DNA of 43,957 bases from Gammaproteobacteria bacterium (GTDB lineage: Bacteria > Pseudomonadota > Gammaproteobacteria > UBA6429 > Thiohalophilaceae): the NCBI GenBank assembly GCA_030594815.1, contig JAUVEN010000010.1, positions 1 through 43,957 of the forward strand, read 5' to 3'. The notes under the pieces are model-generated. The model saw only the letters and a list, made by a program, of their open reading frames with translations, was not told where the DNA came from and ran no database searches. The translations under genes and the position numbers were made by a program. Below are positions 25,370 through 34,321 of this stretch, one piece after another; the stretch's first letter is position 1; every line of letters starts with the position of its first letter.

Positions 25370-27832
25370 ATGGGTGAGGAAATTCGTACCAGCAGTTTCA
25401 GCGATGCAGATTTTGACCGTTTTAAAAAAGCATTAAAAGAAGAAACAGCAATACTTGAGTCATGGTTTAAAGAAAAAAAGTTTTCTCCTGTTTCAAATCG
25501 AGCAGGCTTTGAATTGGAGTCCTGGCTTGTTGATGAACAACTTCATCCTGCCTCTATAAATGAAGAATTCCTGGAAAATTTAAATAGTCCCCTCGCTAGT
25601 CCGGAACTTGCAAGTTTTAATGTTGAATTAAATAGCACACCTTGTGATTTAACAGCCGATGTATTAACGCATATGCAACATGAGCTGGATAAAACATGGC
25701 GTGAATGTAAAAAGACAGCTAAAGATTTACATAGCGATATTGTGATGGTTGGTATTTTGCCGACATTAGATAATGATGTACTGCATCTCGCGAACATGTC
25801 TAAAATGAAACGCTATCGCGCATTAAATCGTGAAGTACTACATCATCGTAAAGGTAAACCATTAGTTTTTGATATCAATGGTGTTGAGCACCTTAAGGTG
25901 ACACATCGTGATGTCATGATGGAAGCAGCTGCGACATCATTTCAAATTCATCTGCAAGTTAACCTGGATAATGCTGTTCGTCTTTTTAATGCCAGCATTG
26001 CTATCACTGGGCCCTTACTTGCATTAAGTGCAAACTCACCTTATTTATTTGGTAAAGATCTATGGGATGAAACCCGTATTCCTGTCTTTGAACAAGCTGT
26101 GGCGGTGGGCGGTTATGATGGCGCTGCATTTGGTCCTATACGAAGAGTAACTTTTGGTGATAGTTACATACGTGAGTCACTATTTGAATGCTTCAAAGAA
26201 AATCTCGAACACTATCCAGTATTATTACCTGTGGATATTGATAGTAACGATCCTTTACCACATTTACGTTTACATAATGGAACAATCTGGCGTTGGAATA
26301 GACCTCTAATTGGTTTTGATGATTCGGGCTTACCGCATATGCGAATTGAGCAACGGGTTGTACCTGCAGGGCCTACAACACAAGATGCGATTGCTAATGC
26401 GGCGTTTTATTATGGTGCAGTAACTGCATTAGCTGCATTGGATGAGCCTATTGAAAATCAAGTTCCACATAGTTCGACTCGAGATAACTTTTATGCAGCT
26501 GCACGATTTGGATTACGCAGTTCACAACGCTGGACAAATGGTGAAGACATCAATGCTCGAGATTTGATTCTTGATAAATTATTACCGTTGGCATATCAAG
26601 GGTTAACATCGTTAGGTATCACAATTGAAGATAGCGATAAATATTTGGGTATTATTCATGACAGAGTGAAGTCAGGGAAAAATGGAGCAGCATGGCAGCG
26701 CTCATTCGTTAAAAAACATGGCAGAGATATGACAGCATTAACCAAAGCGTATATTAAAAATCAAAATAGTGGTGAGCCAGTACACCGTTGGCATCATCAA
26801 AAAGTTGATAATCAAACTCTGGCATTAACCATTCTTGATGAGATCCCCGAAGGTTTATTGCAGGTTAAAGCTTGTGATTTACACGATTATCTTTCTGGCC
26901 CTACATTAATTCGTTTACAAGGTAAGCGTAACGACGTGTTATTTGTTTCAGTGTTGCTACACGGTAATGAAACAACAGGATGGGATGCTATTCGTGAACT
27001 GTTAACAGAATATGAAGATGGAAACTTACCCCGAAGTTTGTATCTTTTTATAGGCAATGTTACTGCTGCAGCTGAAGGGCTTCGGGTTCTTGATGGCCAG
27101 CAAGATTATAATCGAATATGGAAGAAAAATAATGAGACAGCAGAAGGGGAAATCGCTGCTGAGGTATTAGATATTATTGCCGGTGTAACATTATTCGCGG
27201 CGGTCGATATTCACAATAATACCGGGATCAATCCGCACTACGCATGTATTAATGAACTGGATTCGCCTTTTTTACACCTTGCCACTTTATTCAGCCGAAC
27301 CGTGGTGTACTTCAGACGGCCGGACAGTGTCTTATCTCTCGCTTTATCAGAATTGTGTCCTGCTACTACCGTTGAATGTGGAAAAGCAGAAGACGTGCAG
27401 GGTAAAGAGCACGCAAAAGAATTTATTAATGCTTGCCTGCATTTACAGGACTTCCCAACGCATGAAGTGGCTAAACATGATATTGATATTTTCCATACTG
27501 TTGCGACAGTTAAAGTGCCCGAAGCGATCGATTTTGGTATCGAACAGCCGACAGCAAAGCTTAATTTTATTGGCAATATGGATCGCTTGAATTTTCAGGA
27601 ATTAGCGGCAGGAACGGTTTTGGCGCACAGCAAGTGTGATAATGAGGCTTGTTTAGAAGCGATAAATGAAGATGGACAAGATGTGGCGGAGCAGTATTTT
27701 TCCTGTGAAAAGGGTGTTTTACGCTTTTCGGTGCCTTTAATGCCATCCATGTTAACCCTGGATGAACAGATAATTCGGCAGGATTGCTTGTGTTATTTGA
27801 TGGAACGTCTGGATTATCACACATTGAAGTAA
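25370..27832 (+). CDS. GCS2-type glutamate-cysteine ligase-like domain fused to M14 (aspartoacylase-like) peptidase
   Basis: This 820-residue protein joins two enzymes. Residues 1 to about 470 form a GCS2-family amidoligase: F-E-L-E-S-W-L near 48, S-F-Q-I-H-L-Q-V-N, R-R-V-T-F-G-D-S-Y and R-I-E-Q-R-V-V-P-A-G. Residues from about 475 form an M14 peptidase of the succinylglutamate desuccinylase/aspartoacylase type, with zinc ligands His531 and Glu534 in H-G-N-E-T-T-G and His615 in D-I-H-N-N-T-G, and a candidate catalytic Glu669 in T-V-E-C-G. One half could form, and the other cut, an amide bond. It lies 219 bp after murU with an aagga Shine-Dalgarno. The true substrate is unknown; it is not a standard GshA. 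Confidence 0.85.
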   Translation: MGEEIRTSSFSDADFDRFKKALKEETAILESWFKEKKFSPVSNRAGFELESWLVDEQLHPASINEEFLENLNSPLASPELASFNVELNSTPCDLTADVLTHMQHELDKTWRECKKTAKDLHSDIVMVGILPTLDNDVLHLANMSKMKRYRALNREVLHHRKGKPLVFDINGVEHLKVTHRDVMMEAAATSFQIHLQVNLDNAVRLFNASIAITGPLLALSANSPYLFGKDLWDETRIPVFEQAVAVGGYDGAAFGPIRRVTFGDSYIRESLFECFKENLEHYPVLLPVDIDSNDPLPHLRLHNGTIWRWNRPLIGFDDSGLPHMRIEQRVVPAGPTTQDAIANAAFYYGAVTALAALDEPIENQVPHSSTRDNFYAAARFGLRSSQRWTNGEDINARDLILDKLLPLAYQGLTSLGITIEDSDKYLGIIHDRVKSGKNGAAWQRSFVKKHGRDMTALTKAYIKNQNSGEPVHRWHHQKVDNQTLALTILDEIPEGLLQVKACDLHDYLSGPTLIRLQGKRNDVLFVSVLLHGNETTGWDAIRELLTEYEDGNLPRSLYLFIGNVTAAAEGLRVLDGQQDYNRIWKKNNETAEGEIAAEVLDIIAGVTLFAAVDIHNNTGINPHYACINELDSPFLHLATLFSRTVVYFRRPDSVLSLALSELCPATTVECGKAEDVQGKEHAKEFINACLHLQDFPTHEVAKHDIDIFHTVATVKVPEAIDFGIEQPTAKLNFIGNMDRLNFQELAAGTVLAHSKCDNEACLEAINEDGQDVAEQYFSCEKGVLRFSVPLMPSMLTLDEQIIRQDCLCYLMERLDYHTLK

Positions 27833-27860
27833 GCATCTGGTTTTACAGGCTAATTTCGAT

Positions 27861-27888
27861 TTGTACCTTTTATATAGGTTGTTATAAT
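27861..27888 (+). promoter_or_regulatory. Promoter upstream of the TPR/Cds6-domain gene
   Basis: TTGTAC (27861-27866), a 16-bp spacer and a perfect TATAAT (27883-27888) form a good sigma-70 promoter pointing at the gene at 28074. The transcript would begin just before, and include, the palindromic element at 27906-28054. Confidence 0.65.
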
Positions 27889-27905
27889 CGTTGAAAATTA
27901 TTCTT

Positions 27906-28054
27906 TATAGGGACCTTTGCACGAATGATCTTTTACCCTGATCCTGCGTTAAAAATGTACTCAAATGCTCATTTACTCCGTGTAAACTGTGCTTTTCCGT
28001 GCGTTTTTGCCTTGTCTCAGAACAAAATCTTCATCCGTGCAAAGGTCTCTTATA
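27906..28054. repeat. MITE-like element, family 1 copy B
   Basis: The inverted ends, from tatagggacctttgcacg at 27906 and to cgtgcaaaggtctcttata at 28054, match over about 20 of 23 bp. On the minus strand the interior reads acaaggcaaaaacg, then atgagcatttgag, closely matching copy A at 18256-18393. Confidence 0.88.
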
Positions 28055-28073
28055 ATTAGTCAGGGTATTACAG

Positions 28074-29015
28074 ATGTTGCGACATATCGTCCGTCAAAAA
28101 TTTTTAGTTATTGCTTTCTTGTCTCTATTTTTAAATATTAGTTTTGCTGCATCCGATACAGATTTGGCTAAAAAATTTACTCATGCTCAGAGTCTGGCGC
28201 AAAAAGGTGAAATTAAACAAGCTATATACGCTTATACCGCATTGATAGAATCAAACCCGCAACTTCCAGAAGCTTATAATAATCTTGCCGCTCTTTACCT
28301 GAAACAAAAAAATACTAAACAGGCAAAATATATTTTAGAAAAAGGGCTGTATGCTCACAAAGGCTACGGTGTTTTATATGAAAGTCTCACAGCCATAAAT
28401 GTTGCTATGGCAAGAGAAGCATATAGCAAAGCATTACAAATTGATCTAAAACCATCTGATATTACAATTGCTTCTCTCAAATTTAATAACAACAAACAAA
28501 CAGCTAAACCCATTGTTATTTCTAAGTTAGATAAACCTTCTGAAAGTCGTCAGCAAGAAATAGAAAAACAAGTAACAAGTGAAATAGTTAAACAAGCGAC
28601 AGAATCTAAGTCTGTAAGAGAAGCTGAATTATCTGGTGAAATTAAACGTTCTATTACTGAAAGAAAACCGGTGAAAAATAGTGAAGCGATTGAGACAGTC
28701 TTACAGGCTTGGTCTGCAGCCTGGTCTGCTCAGGCGGCAAATATGTATTTATCTTTTTATCATAAACAATATAAACCTGCGAATGGAATGTCACTTAATG
28801 GCTGGATGCAGTCACGTCGATATCGATTAAAGAAGCCAAGCTGGATTAAAGTTGCATTATCAGATTTCAAAATAGAAAAAAATACCGGCAAACAGGCCAT
28901 TGTGAACTTTAAGCAGTCTTACCAGTCAAACAGTTTTCGCGACACAAGTAAAAAACAAATGGTATTGCTCTATACTAATGATGGTTGGCGTATTTTTCGT
29001 GAAAAGAGCTTTTAA
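28074..29015 (+). CDS. Secreted TPR protein with Cds6-like (NTF2-fold) C-terminal domain
   Basis: This 313-residue protein starts with a signal peptide (F-L-V-I-A-F-L-S-L-F-L-N-I-S-F-A-A). Tetratricopeptide repeats follow at about 34-125 (A-Y-N-N-L-A-A-L-Y-L-K-Q-K, A-R-E-A-Y-S-K-A-L). A charged linker leads to a C-terminal domain (about 205-313: W-S-A-A-W-S-A-Q, Y-L-S-F-Y, F-K-Q-S-Y-Q-S-N-S-F, G-W-R-I-F-R-E). The same domain ends the next protein, 6 bp downstream, where it is attached to an L,D-transpeptidase, so this is probably a periplasmic partner of that enzyme. No catalytic motif is visible. Confidence 0.8.
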   Translation: MLRHIVRQKFLVIAFLSLFLNISFAASDTDLAKKFTHAQSLAQKGEIKQAIYAYTALIESNPQLPEAYNNLAALYLKQKNTKQAKYILEKGLYAHKGYGVLYESLTAINVAMAREAYSKALQIDLKPSDITIASLKFNNNKQTAKPIVISKLDKPSESRQQEIEKQVTSEIVKQATESKSVREAELSGEIKRSITERKPVKNSEAIETVLQAWSAAWSAQAANMYLSFYHKQYKPANGMSLNGWMQSRRYRLKKPSWIKVALSDFKIEKNTGKQAIVNFKQSYQSNSFRDTSKKQMVLLYTNDGWRIFREKSF

Positions 29016-29021
29016 CAAATT

Positions 29022-30344
29022 ATGATAGTAAAACGCATTTCTCTTTTTTTGTGTTTAAGCTTGAGTCTGTCGGTGTCTGTTGCCGAAGATATTCAACTTG
29101 CCAAACTATCGAGTATTGATCATCAATATCCAACATCTCCAGCAACGGCAAAAATCTCGTCAGTATTAGATAAGCTTGAAAATAGATTACGAGTTTATCC
29201 AAAGGATCATGAAGCAGAACTTTTAAAAGCGATATTATATTTTAGATCCGGAAAATTAGAACATGCTTTAGATGAACTGGATAAACTGATTAAAAAAGTT
29301 CCGGATTTTCAGTTAGCTTATTTACTTAAAGGTGACATGTTATTATCTAAATATGCTGCGACCAATAATTTAGGCCAAACAACGTTATTAGCTTCACTTA
29401 TTCCTAACCTGGATAATAATAAAAAGCAGCAACTAAATTTTTTACGTGAAGAAGCACAACTTCGATTACGAGCATTATTAAATACTAAAAAAAGAAATAC
29501 CCTGCCCAGACAGATCCTTGCATTAGGTAAATCAGTTAAAAAAGCCTTGTTGATTGATAAGAAGGCAAATCGTATGTATGTCTTTAGTCGACAAGAATCG
29601 GGTGGTTTGTTTGAAGAGGTGACCGATTATTATATTACCACTGGTAAGCTGGTGGGTGATAAGTCAGTGAAAGGAGATTTACGTACGCCCGAGGGTGTTT
29701 ACTTTGTCACTTCATGGATCAGTCCTGATAAATTACCTTCAAAATATGGCATTGGAGCGTTTCCGGTAAATTATCCTAACGAACTGGATAAGCATAATGG
29801 TAAAACGGGTTATGGTATTTGGTTACACGGAACTGATAAAGGCTATTACAGTCGTCCGCCACGTGACAGTGAAGGATGTGTTGTACTAACAAATATTGAT
29901 CTCGAGTCACTTAAAAGTGAAATTATACCCGGTCTTACACCTGTCGTAATTACAGATAAGGTTGAATGGATTGATTATGTTACATGGAAAAAAGAACGGG
30001 AAACTATTTTGCAAGCTGTTGAAGACTGGCGTGTTGACTGGGAAAGTATGAATGTAAATAAATATTTATCACATTATAGTGAAAGCTTTTGGTCTGCATC
30101 ACATAACTTGAAAAGCTGGTCAGCACGTAAACGTTATCTTTCCCGTAATAAAACGTATCAGTCGGTGAATTTTTCTGATTTGTCGGTACTTGTTTATCCA
30201 AAAAAATCAACTGATGAAAAAGAGATTGCTGTTGTACGATTACATCAAAATTACAAATCAAATAATTTTAACAGCGAAATGTATAAGCGTTTATATTTAA
30301 CTAAAAAAGATAATAACTGGAAAATTCTTTACGAAGGGCGTTAG
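29022..30344 (+). CDS. L,D-transpeptidase (YkuD domain) with Cds6-like C-terminal domain
   Basis: This 440-residue protein has a signal peptide (I-S-L-F-L-C-L-S-L-S-L-S-V-S-V-A) and a helical TPR-like segment (about 50-110). A YkuD catalytic domain (about 170-315) follows: T-P-E-G-V-Y-F, His269 in L-H-G-T-D and the nucleophile Cys286 in S-E-G-C-V-V-L. The last 105 residues repeat the domain of the preceding protein (Y-L-S-H-Y, H-Q-N-Y-K-S-N-N-F, N-W-K-I-L-Y-E). It should act on peptidoglycan peptides in the periplasm, either forming 3-3 crosslinks, attaching a protein or trimming; the sequence does not decide. The Shine-Dalgarno is weak, suggesting coupling to the gene 6 bp upstream. Confidence 0.88.
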   Translation: MIVKRISLFLCLSLSLSVSVAEDIQLAKLSSIDHQYPTSPATAKISSVLDKLENRLRVYPKDHEAELLKAILYFRSGKLEHALDELDKLIKKVPDFQLAYLLKGDMLLSKYAATNNLGQTTLLASLIPNLDNNKKQQLNFLREEAQLRLRALLNTKKRNTLPRQILALGKSVKKALLIDKKANRMYVFSRQESGGLFEEVTDYYITTGKLVGDKSVKGDLRTPEGVYFVTSWISPDKLPSKYGIGAFPVNYPNELDKHNGKTGYGIWLHGTDKGYYSRPPRDSEGCVVLTNIDLESLKSEIIPGLTPVVITDKVEWIDYVTWKKERETILQAVEDWRVDWESMNVNKYLSHYSESFWSASHNLKSWSARKRYLSRNKTYQSVNFSDLSVLVYPKKSTDEKEIAVVRLHQNYKSNNFNSEMYKRLYLTKKDNNWKILYEGR

Positions 30345-30368
30345 ATATAATAGGTTTTGTGTTTAGTT

Positions 30369-30812
30369 TTATTGGTTTGATTCAGCATATCTGCAACGTT
30401 CTAATACTTCCATGATTTGATCTTTTAAGAAACCTACCTCCAACCATTTAATTGCATCATCTAATCCATTTTCTTTATAAATATTTAGTTCATCCAGATT
30501 CATAATATCTGTAGCAACTTTATACATACGTGATAATCCATAACTTAGTAATGTTTCAGCAACAATCGCGTTTTTACCGTTTTTTCTGAATTTTGCCTGC
30601 CGCATTTTTTCGCCAGCACTCATAATATCGCTTGCACTTATACCTTTAAACGTACTGTTTTTACATAAGATGTTGAGTCCACGCATTCCGCCTGTGTCAT
30701 GTTCAATTGTTAATAACTTATCAATGAGGTCATGAAGTTCTTCAGAACTGGTTTTCCCATAACATACCGTTAACATAAAATTATTTTCTGGATAATAGTT
30801 ATATTCAATCAT
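30369..30812 (-). CDS. Uncharacterised protein, SpoIIAA/STAS-like fold suspected
   Basis: This 147-residue cytoplasmic protein has no signal peptide or membrane segment. Its alternating pattern (N-F-M-L-T-V-C-Y-G at the start, G-L-N-I-L-C-K-N-S-T, K-N-A-I-V-A-E-T-L-L-S-Y-G-L-S-R-M-Y, then D-A-I-K-W-L-E near the end) resembles SpoIIAA-like/STAS proteins found next to signalling genes in many Proteobacteria. I cannot assign a function. It ends 24 bp from the convergent L,D-transpeptidase gene and begins 63 bp downstream of lipB on the same strand. Confidence 0.6.
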   Translation of the reverse strand: MIEYNYYPENNFMLTVCYGKTSSEELHDLIDKLLTIEHDTGGMRGLNILCKNSTFKGISASDIMSAGEKMRQAKFRKNGKNAIVAETLLSYGLSRMYKVATDIMNLDELNIYKENGLDDAIKWLEVGFLKDQIMEVLERCRYAESNQ

Positions 30813-30875
30813 TAACTGTAGAGTCCGTATTTTATTATCTTTTAAACAGTGTTATTTATCTTACACATGGGGCAA

Positions 30876-31529
30876 TCACTGATTTGTGTAAATAGTTGAG
30901 TCTTCATTGTAGCCGAGAAATTGACTTAATTGGGAGATTAAGTCTGTTTTAATATGTTTTAGATTAAGTTCGGGTTTTAACTCTTTTATTTGCGTCACTG
31001 CCAGTCCCTCATAGCCACAGGGATTTATTTGTTCAAAAGGTGTTAAGTCCATATCAATATTCAACGATAAGCCGTGATAGCTTTTATTTCGTTTAATACG
31101 TAAACCCAAAGCCGCAATTTTTGCATTATCCACATAGACACCTGGAGCATTTTCTTTTCCCTGGGCATTAATTCCATATTTTTTAAGTAATTGAATAATG
31201 GATTGTTCGATAGAATTCACAAGTTCTTTAACGCCAATATTTAATCGCTTTAGATCGATTAAGGTATAGATTATTAACTGCCCAGGACCGTGGTAGGTAA
31301 CCTGACCGCCACGATCTATGTCGATGACAGGTATATTTTGAATATTTAATAAATGTGTTTTTTTACCATTAAGACCCATGGTAAAGATTGGTGGATGTTC
31401 AAGACACCATAATTCATCAGCTGTTGAGTTATCGCGTTTAGCGGTGAAGTCCTGCATAGCTTGCCAGACAGGTTCGTACTCTTGTAAGCCAAGATCACGA
31501 ATAATGAGTTTGTTGGTTTCTGTTTTCAT
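30876..31529 (-). CDS. lipB: Octanoyl-[ACP]:protein N-octanoyltransferase
   Basis: This 217-residue LipB transfers octanoate from ACP to lipoyl domains, the first step of endogenous lipoate synthesis; GcvH, at the start of this window, is one of its substrates. R-G-G-Q-V-T-Y-H-G-P-G-Q-L is the substrate-binding motif. The catalytic lysine lies in N-A-K-I-A-A-L-G and the acyl-accepting cysteine in I-N-P-C-G-Y-E-G. It is downstream of ybeD as in E. coli, though a 150-bp gap holding a palindromic element separates them. Confidence 0.97.
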   Translation of the reverse strand: MKTETNKLIIRDLGLQEYEPVWQAMQDFTAKRDNSTADELWCLEHPPIFTMGLNGKKTHLLNIQNIPVIDIDRGGQVTYHGPGQLIIYTLIDLKRLNIGVKELVNSIEQSIIQLLKKYGINAQGKENAPGVYVDNAKIAALGLRIKRNKSYHGLSLNIDMDLTPFEQINPCGYEGLAVTQIKELKPELNLKHIKTDLISQLSQFLGYNEDSTIYTNQ

Positions 31530-31541
31530 AAGAAATATTAT

Positions 31542-31678
31542 TAACCACTGGGGGCACGGGGTACAGAGGGAAAAATAATTTTATTTTATTCAGAAGAACT
31601 AAAATAATTGTTACTTTCTTTATTTGCTGGTTTTACGGGAAAGGGACTCCCCGTGATCCCTGTGCCCCCAGTGGTTTA
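31542..31678. repeat. Palindromic element between ybeD and lipB
   Basis: The inverted ends taaccactgggggcac (31542-31557) and gtgcccccagtggttta (31662-31678) are perfect complements over 16 bp. They enclose about 104 bp and fill the ybeD-lipB gap; the right end touches the ybeD stop codon region. Confidence 0.85.
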
Positions 31679-31680
31679 AT

Positions 31681-31950
31681 TTACAACGCCATCAATACTT
31701 CTTCACGCGCAGTGAGTTCAAGATATATATTATCAATTTGTTCACGACTGGTTGCAGTAATAGTGACTGTAACAGAAATAAAATTACCTTTGCCACTCGG
31801 ACGAGTTTTTACTGCATTCTCTGATAAGTCCGGCACATGACGGTTCACGATTTCAACGACAAGCGTTTCAAGTTCACAACCGCTCCTACCCATAATTTTA
31901 ATTGGAAATTGGCAGGGAAAACTAAAAAGTTCATCGGATTCGTCAGTCAT
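31681..31950 (-). CDS. ybeD: DUF493 family protein YbeD
   Basis: This 89-residue protein is a full-length member of the YbeD/DUF493 family: an ACT/ferredoxin-like fold. It has F-P-I-K-I-M-G near the start, a central S-G-K-G-N-F-I-S-V-T-V-T strand and a terminal helix L-T-A-R-E-E-V-L-M-A-L. It is thought to be a small regulatory domain; in E. coli it sits, as here, between dacA and lipB. In this genome the dat gene is inserted before it (64-bp gap). Confidence 0.93.
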   Translation of the reverse strand: MTDESDELFSFPCQFPIKIMGRSGCELETLVVEIVNRHVPDLSENAVKTRPSGKGNFISVTVTITATSREQIDNIYLELTAREEVLMAL

Positions 31951-32014
31951 GTTGCTTAATATAGCTCCAAATTCATTAGGTACAAGTGTTTAAATAAAAG
32001 CCTTTGGTGTTTAA

Positions 32015-32869
32015 TCAGGCCCGTAGAGTTTGTTTATAATCCTGATATTTTTGATACATATCCTGCCATACCTCGCCAGGTTTACCATTTCCAACTTGTT
32101 GTTCATTGATTTTTGTAACGGGCAGGATTTCTTTGGTGGAGCTGGTTAACCAGATTTCATCTGCTTCAAGAAACTCTTTTTCGCTAATGGATGTTTCTTT
32201 AATTGGCATGTTGTGCGACTTTGCTAATTCAACAACAAGATCACGAGTAATTCCCGGTAATAATTTTTTACCTTTTGCTGGTGTTTTAATTATACCTTTG
32301 ATAACAATAAATACATTACTTGCTGCACCTTCTGTCATATTGCCATCACGAATTAAAATCGCTTCCATGGCGCCTTTATCAACGGCTTGCTGGCGTAATA
32401 AAATATTAGGTAACAATGCAATTGCTTTTATATTGCAATATTGCCAGCGGATATCATCTAATGTGACTGCTGCGATTCCATTTTTTAACAAATTCGGGTC
32501 AACAGCATGTAAAAGATTATTCATAACAAATACGGTAGGTTTCACATCCTCCGGGAAACGATGATCTCGGGAAGCAACACCTCGCGTTATATGTAAATAA
32601 ATGTATTGATCTTGTGAGCCCGTTTCAGTAATCAGTTTGTTTATAATTTCCTGCCATTGCGAATTTGATAATGGATTTGAAATACGAACAGCATCAAGAC
32701 TATCTTGTAATCGCTGCATGTGGTGTTCGAAACGCAGTGCCTTAGCACCATATGCAGGAATGACTTCATAAACACCATCACCGAAAATAAACCCCCGATC
32801 TAAAACGGATACCTTGGCTTCATCAAGCGGTAAATATTCACCGTTAAGATATACAAGTTGAGATGACAT
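32015..32869 (-). CDS. dat: D-amino acid aminotransferase
   Basis: This 284-residue fold-IV PLP enzyme matches D-alanine aminotransferases in length. Y-L-N-G-E-Y-L-P and F-G-D-G-V-Y-E-V-I open the protein. Lys148 in C-N-I-K-A-I-A-L-L-P-N binds PLP, and T-E-G-A-A-S-N is the cofactor-phosphate motif. It would interconvert D-Ala and D-Glu with their 2-oxo acids. D-amino acids are peptidoglycan building blocks, which fits its place between dacC and ybeD. A branched-chain aminotransferase or aminodeoxychorismate lyase is the other fold-IV option; the N-terminus and G-V-A-S-R-D-H-R favour Dat. Confidence 0.9.
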   Translation of the reverse strand: MSSQLVYLNGEYLPLDEAKVSVLDRGFIFGDGVYEVIPAYGAKALRFEHHMQRLQDSLDAVRISNPLSNSQWQEIINKLITETGSQDQYIYLHITRGVASRDHRFPEDVKPTVFVMNNLLHAVDPNLLKNGIAAVTLDDIRWQYCNIKAIALLPNILLRQQAVDKGAMEAILIRDGNMTEGAASNVFIVIKGIIKTPAKGKKLLPGITRDLVVELAKSHNMPIKETSISEKEFLEADEIWLTSSTKEILPVTKINEQQVGNGKPGEVWQDMYQKYQDYKQTLRA

Positions 32870-32897
32870 AAATAAAGGTAGCCTTTTAAAAAATAAT

Positions 32898-34034
32898 TTA
32901 TTGAAATAGTAGTTGAATATTATCGGTTAGTTTTCGCCACAAACCACCTTCTTTTATAGTCGATAATGCTACCAGCTCCTGGGTTGCAAGTTTTTTGTTA
33001 CCTAACATGATATTAAGTTGACCATAACTTTGGCCTTGAGCAACGGGCGCTTCGATCATTGCTTCTACTTTGATATTGTTTTTTAGTTTTTTAAGTAACC
33101 CTTTAGGCGTTGTAATATATAAATTTTTAGTAATCCCCAGAGAGAGTTGTTCTTCTTCACCTTTCCATACACGCATATTGGTTATTTCTGTATTAGCAGA
33201 ATGTATTAAATTAGTTTCGAAAAAACGAAAGCCGTAATTTAATAGTTTCCGACTTGCTGCAATACGCGCATCATCTTTACTGGTGCCGGTTACAATTGAG
33301 ATTAGTCGCATTTCATTTTCTTTTGCCGATGCAATCAGGCAATAACCTGCTGCTTCAGTGTGTCCCGTTTTAAGACCATCGACGCGGTCATCCAGCCATA
33401 ACAATCTATTACGGTTATACTGACGAATATTGTTATAGGTGTATTCTTTAATTTTGTAAGCAGAATAATGTTTTGGAAAATCATTGATTATTGCCCGACT
33501 TAGATTAGCCAGATCACGTACTGTTGTGAAATGGTTGTCGTCCGGCCAGCCTGTGCTGTTATTAAAATGAGTTGAGTTCATATTTAAACGTTCAGCATGT
33601 TGATTCATTAGTTCAACAAAAGAAGCTTCATTACTGGCAATATGTTCGGCCAGAGCAACCGTGGCATCATTACCTGATTGAATAATCAAACCTTTTAATA
33701 ATTTCTCAACAGATACATGTGTATTGACCTCAACAAACATACGAGAGCCACCCATGCGCCAGGCCTTTTTACTGATTTTTACTTCGTCTTCAAGACTAAT
33801 ACCGCCACGTTCGATTTCAAACAATACGACATAAGCTGTCATGAGTTTGGTTAAACTGGCGGGTTCGATACGTTTGTCAGCATTTTTCTCGGCAAGAATA
33901 TGACCGCTATTGTGATCAATTAACAAGTAAGCCTTGGCATTAACACGAGGAGGTGCAGGAATAAGAGAAGGAGCTGCTGTCGCCGCTATTAAATACGAGA
34001 ATAAAAAAACAAAAATAACTAAAGTGTTACGCAT
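32898..34034 (-). CDS. dacC: D-alanyl-D-alanine carboxypeptidase (PBP5/6 family)
   Basis: This 378-residue low-molecular-weight PBP trims the terminal D-Ala from peptidoglycan pentapeptides. It has a signal peptide (to about residue 21) and the three penicillin-binding motifs: S-L-T-K (Ser60, Lys63), S-G-N in I-Q-S-G-N-D-A, and K-T-G in G-L-K-T-G-H-T. A beta-rich PBP5 C-terminal domain (about 285-365) and a terminal amphipathic helix (W-R-K-L-T-D-N-I-Q-L-L-F) follow, which anchor it to the outer face of the inner membrane. The paralogue symbol (dacA or dacC) is not decided by sequence alone. Confidence 0.95.
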   Translation of the reverse strand: MRNTLVIFVFLFSYLIAATAAPSLIPAPPRVNAKAYLLIDHNSGHILAEKNADKRIEPASLTKLMTAYVVLFEIERGGISLEDEVKISKKAWRMGGSRMFVEVNTHVSVEKLLKGLIIQSGNDATVALAEHIASNEASFVELMNQHAERLNMNSTHFNNSTGWPDDNHFTTVRDLANLSRAIINDFPKHYSAYKIKEYTYNNIRQYNRNRLLWLDDRVDGLKTGHTEAAGYCLIASAKENEMRLISIVTGTSKDDARIAASRKLLNYGFRFFETNLIHSANTEITNMRVWKGEEEQLSLGITKNLYITTPKGLLKKLKNNIKVEAMIEAPVAQGQSYGQLNIMLGNKKLATQELVALSTIKEGGLWRKLTDNIQLLFQ

Positions 34035-34138
34035 GACTTTTCCTGAAAACGATAAAATATAGCCGACATTTTACCGCTTCTGTGGCAGTAAACCTAGTAA
34101 TAGGTCATAAAAGACAGAGAAAGAAAATATTTGTTTTT

Positions 34139-34278
34139 GGCCACGGAAAGACACAGAAAACACGGAAAAAAAAGAGAAACAATCAGGGCAAGAGTCGGTA
34201 TTTAATATCTGGATTTATCAATCATTTTATCATAGTTACGTTATAAAAGATTTTGATCTGTCCGTGTGATTCCGTGGC
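34139..34278. repeat. CCACGGAA-type palindromic element between rlpA and dacC
   Basis: The left end ggccacggaaagacacag (from 34139) and right end gtgtgattccgtggc (to 34278) are imperfect inverted repeats around AT-rich DNA. They occupy half of the 287-bp gap. The rest of the gap, nearer dacC, shows nothing I can name. Confidence 0.7.
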
Positions 34279-34321
34279 GAGAAGATGTTAGTTATAAGTT
34301 ATGCGTCACAGAAAAAAAGGG

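Noticed and set aside
27238-27590. Overlapping 112-codon frames on both strands within the M14 half of the fusion gene
   Set aside because: They lie wholly inside a protein with intact M14 motifs and have no recognisable domain or initiation signal.
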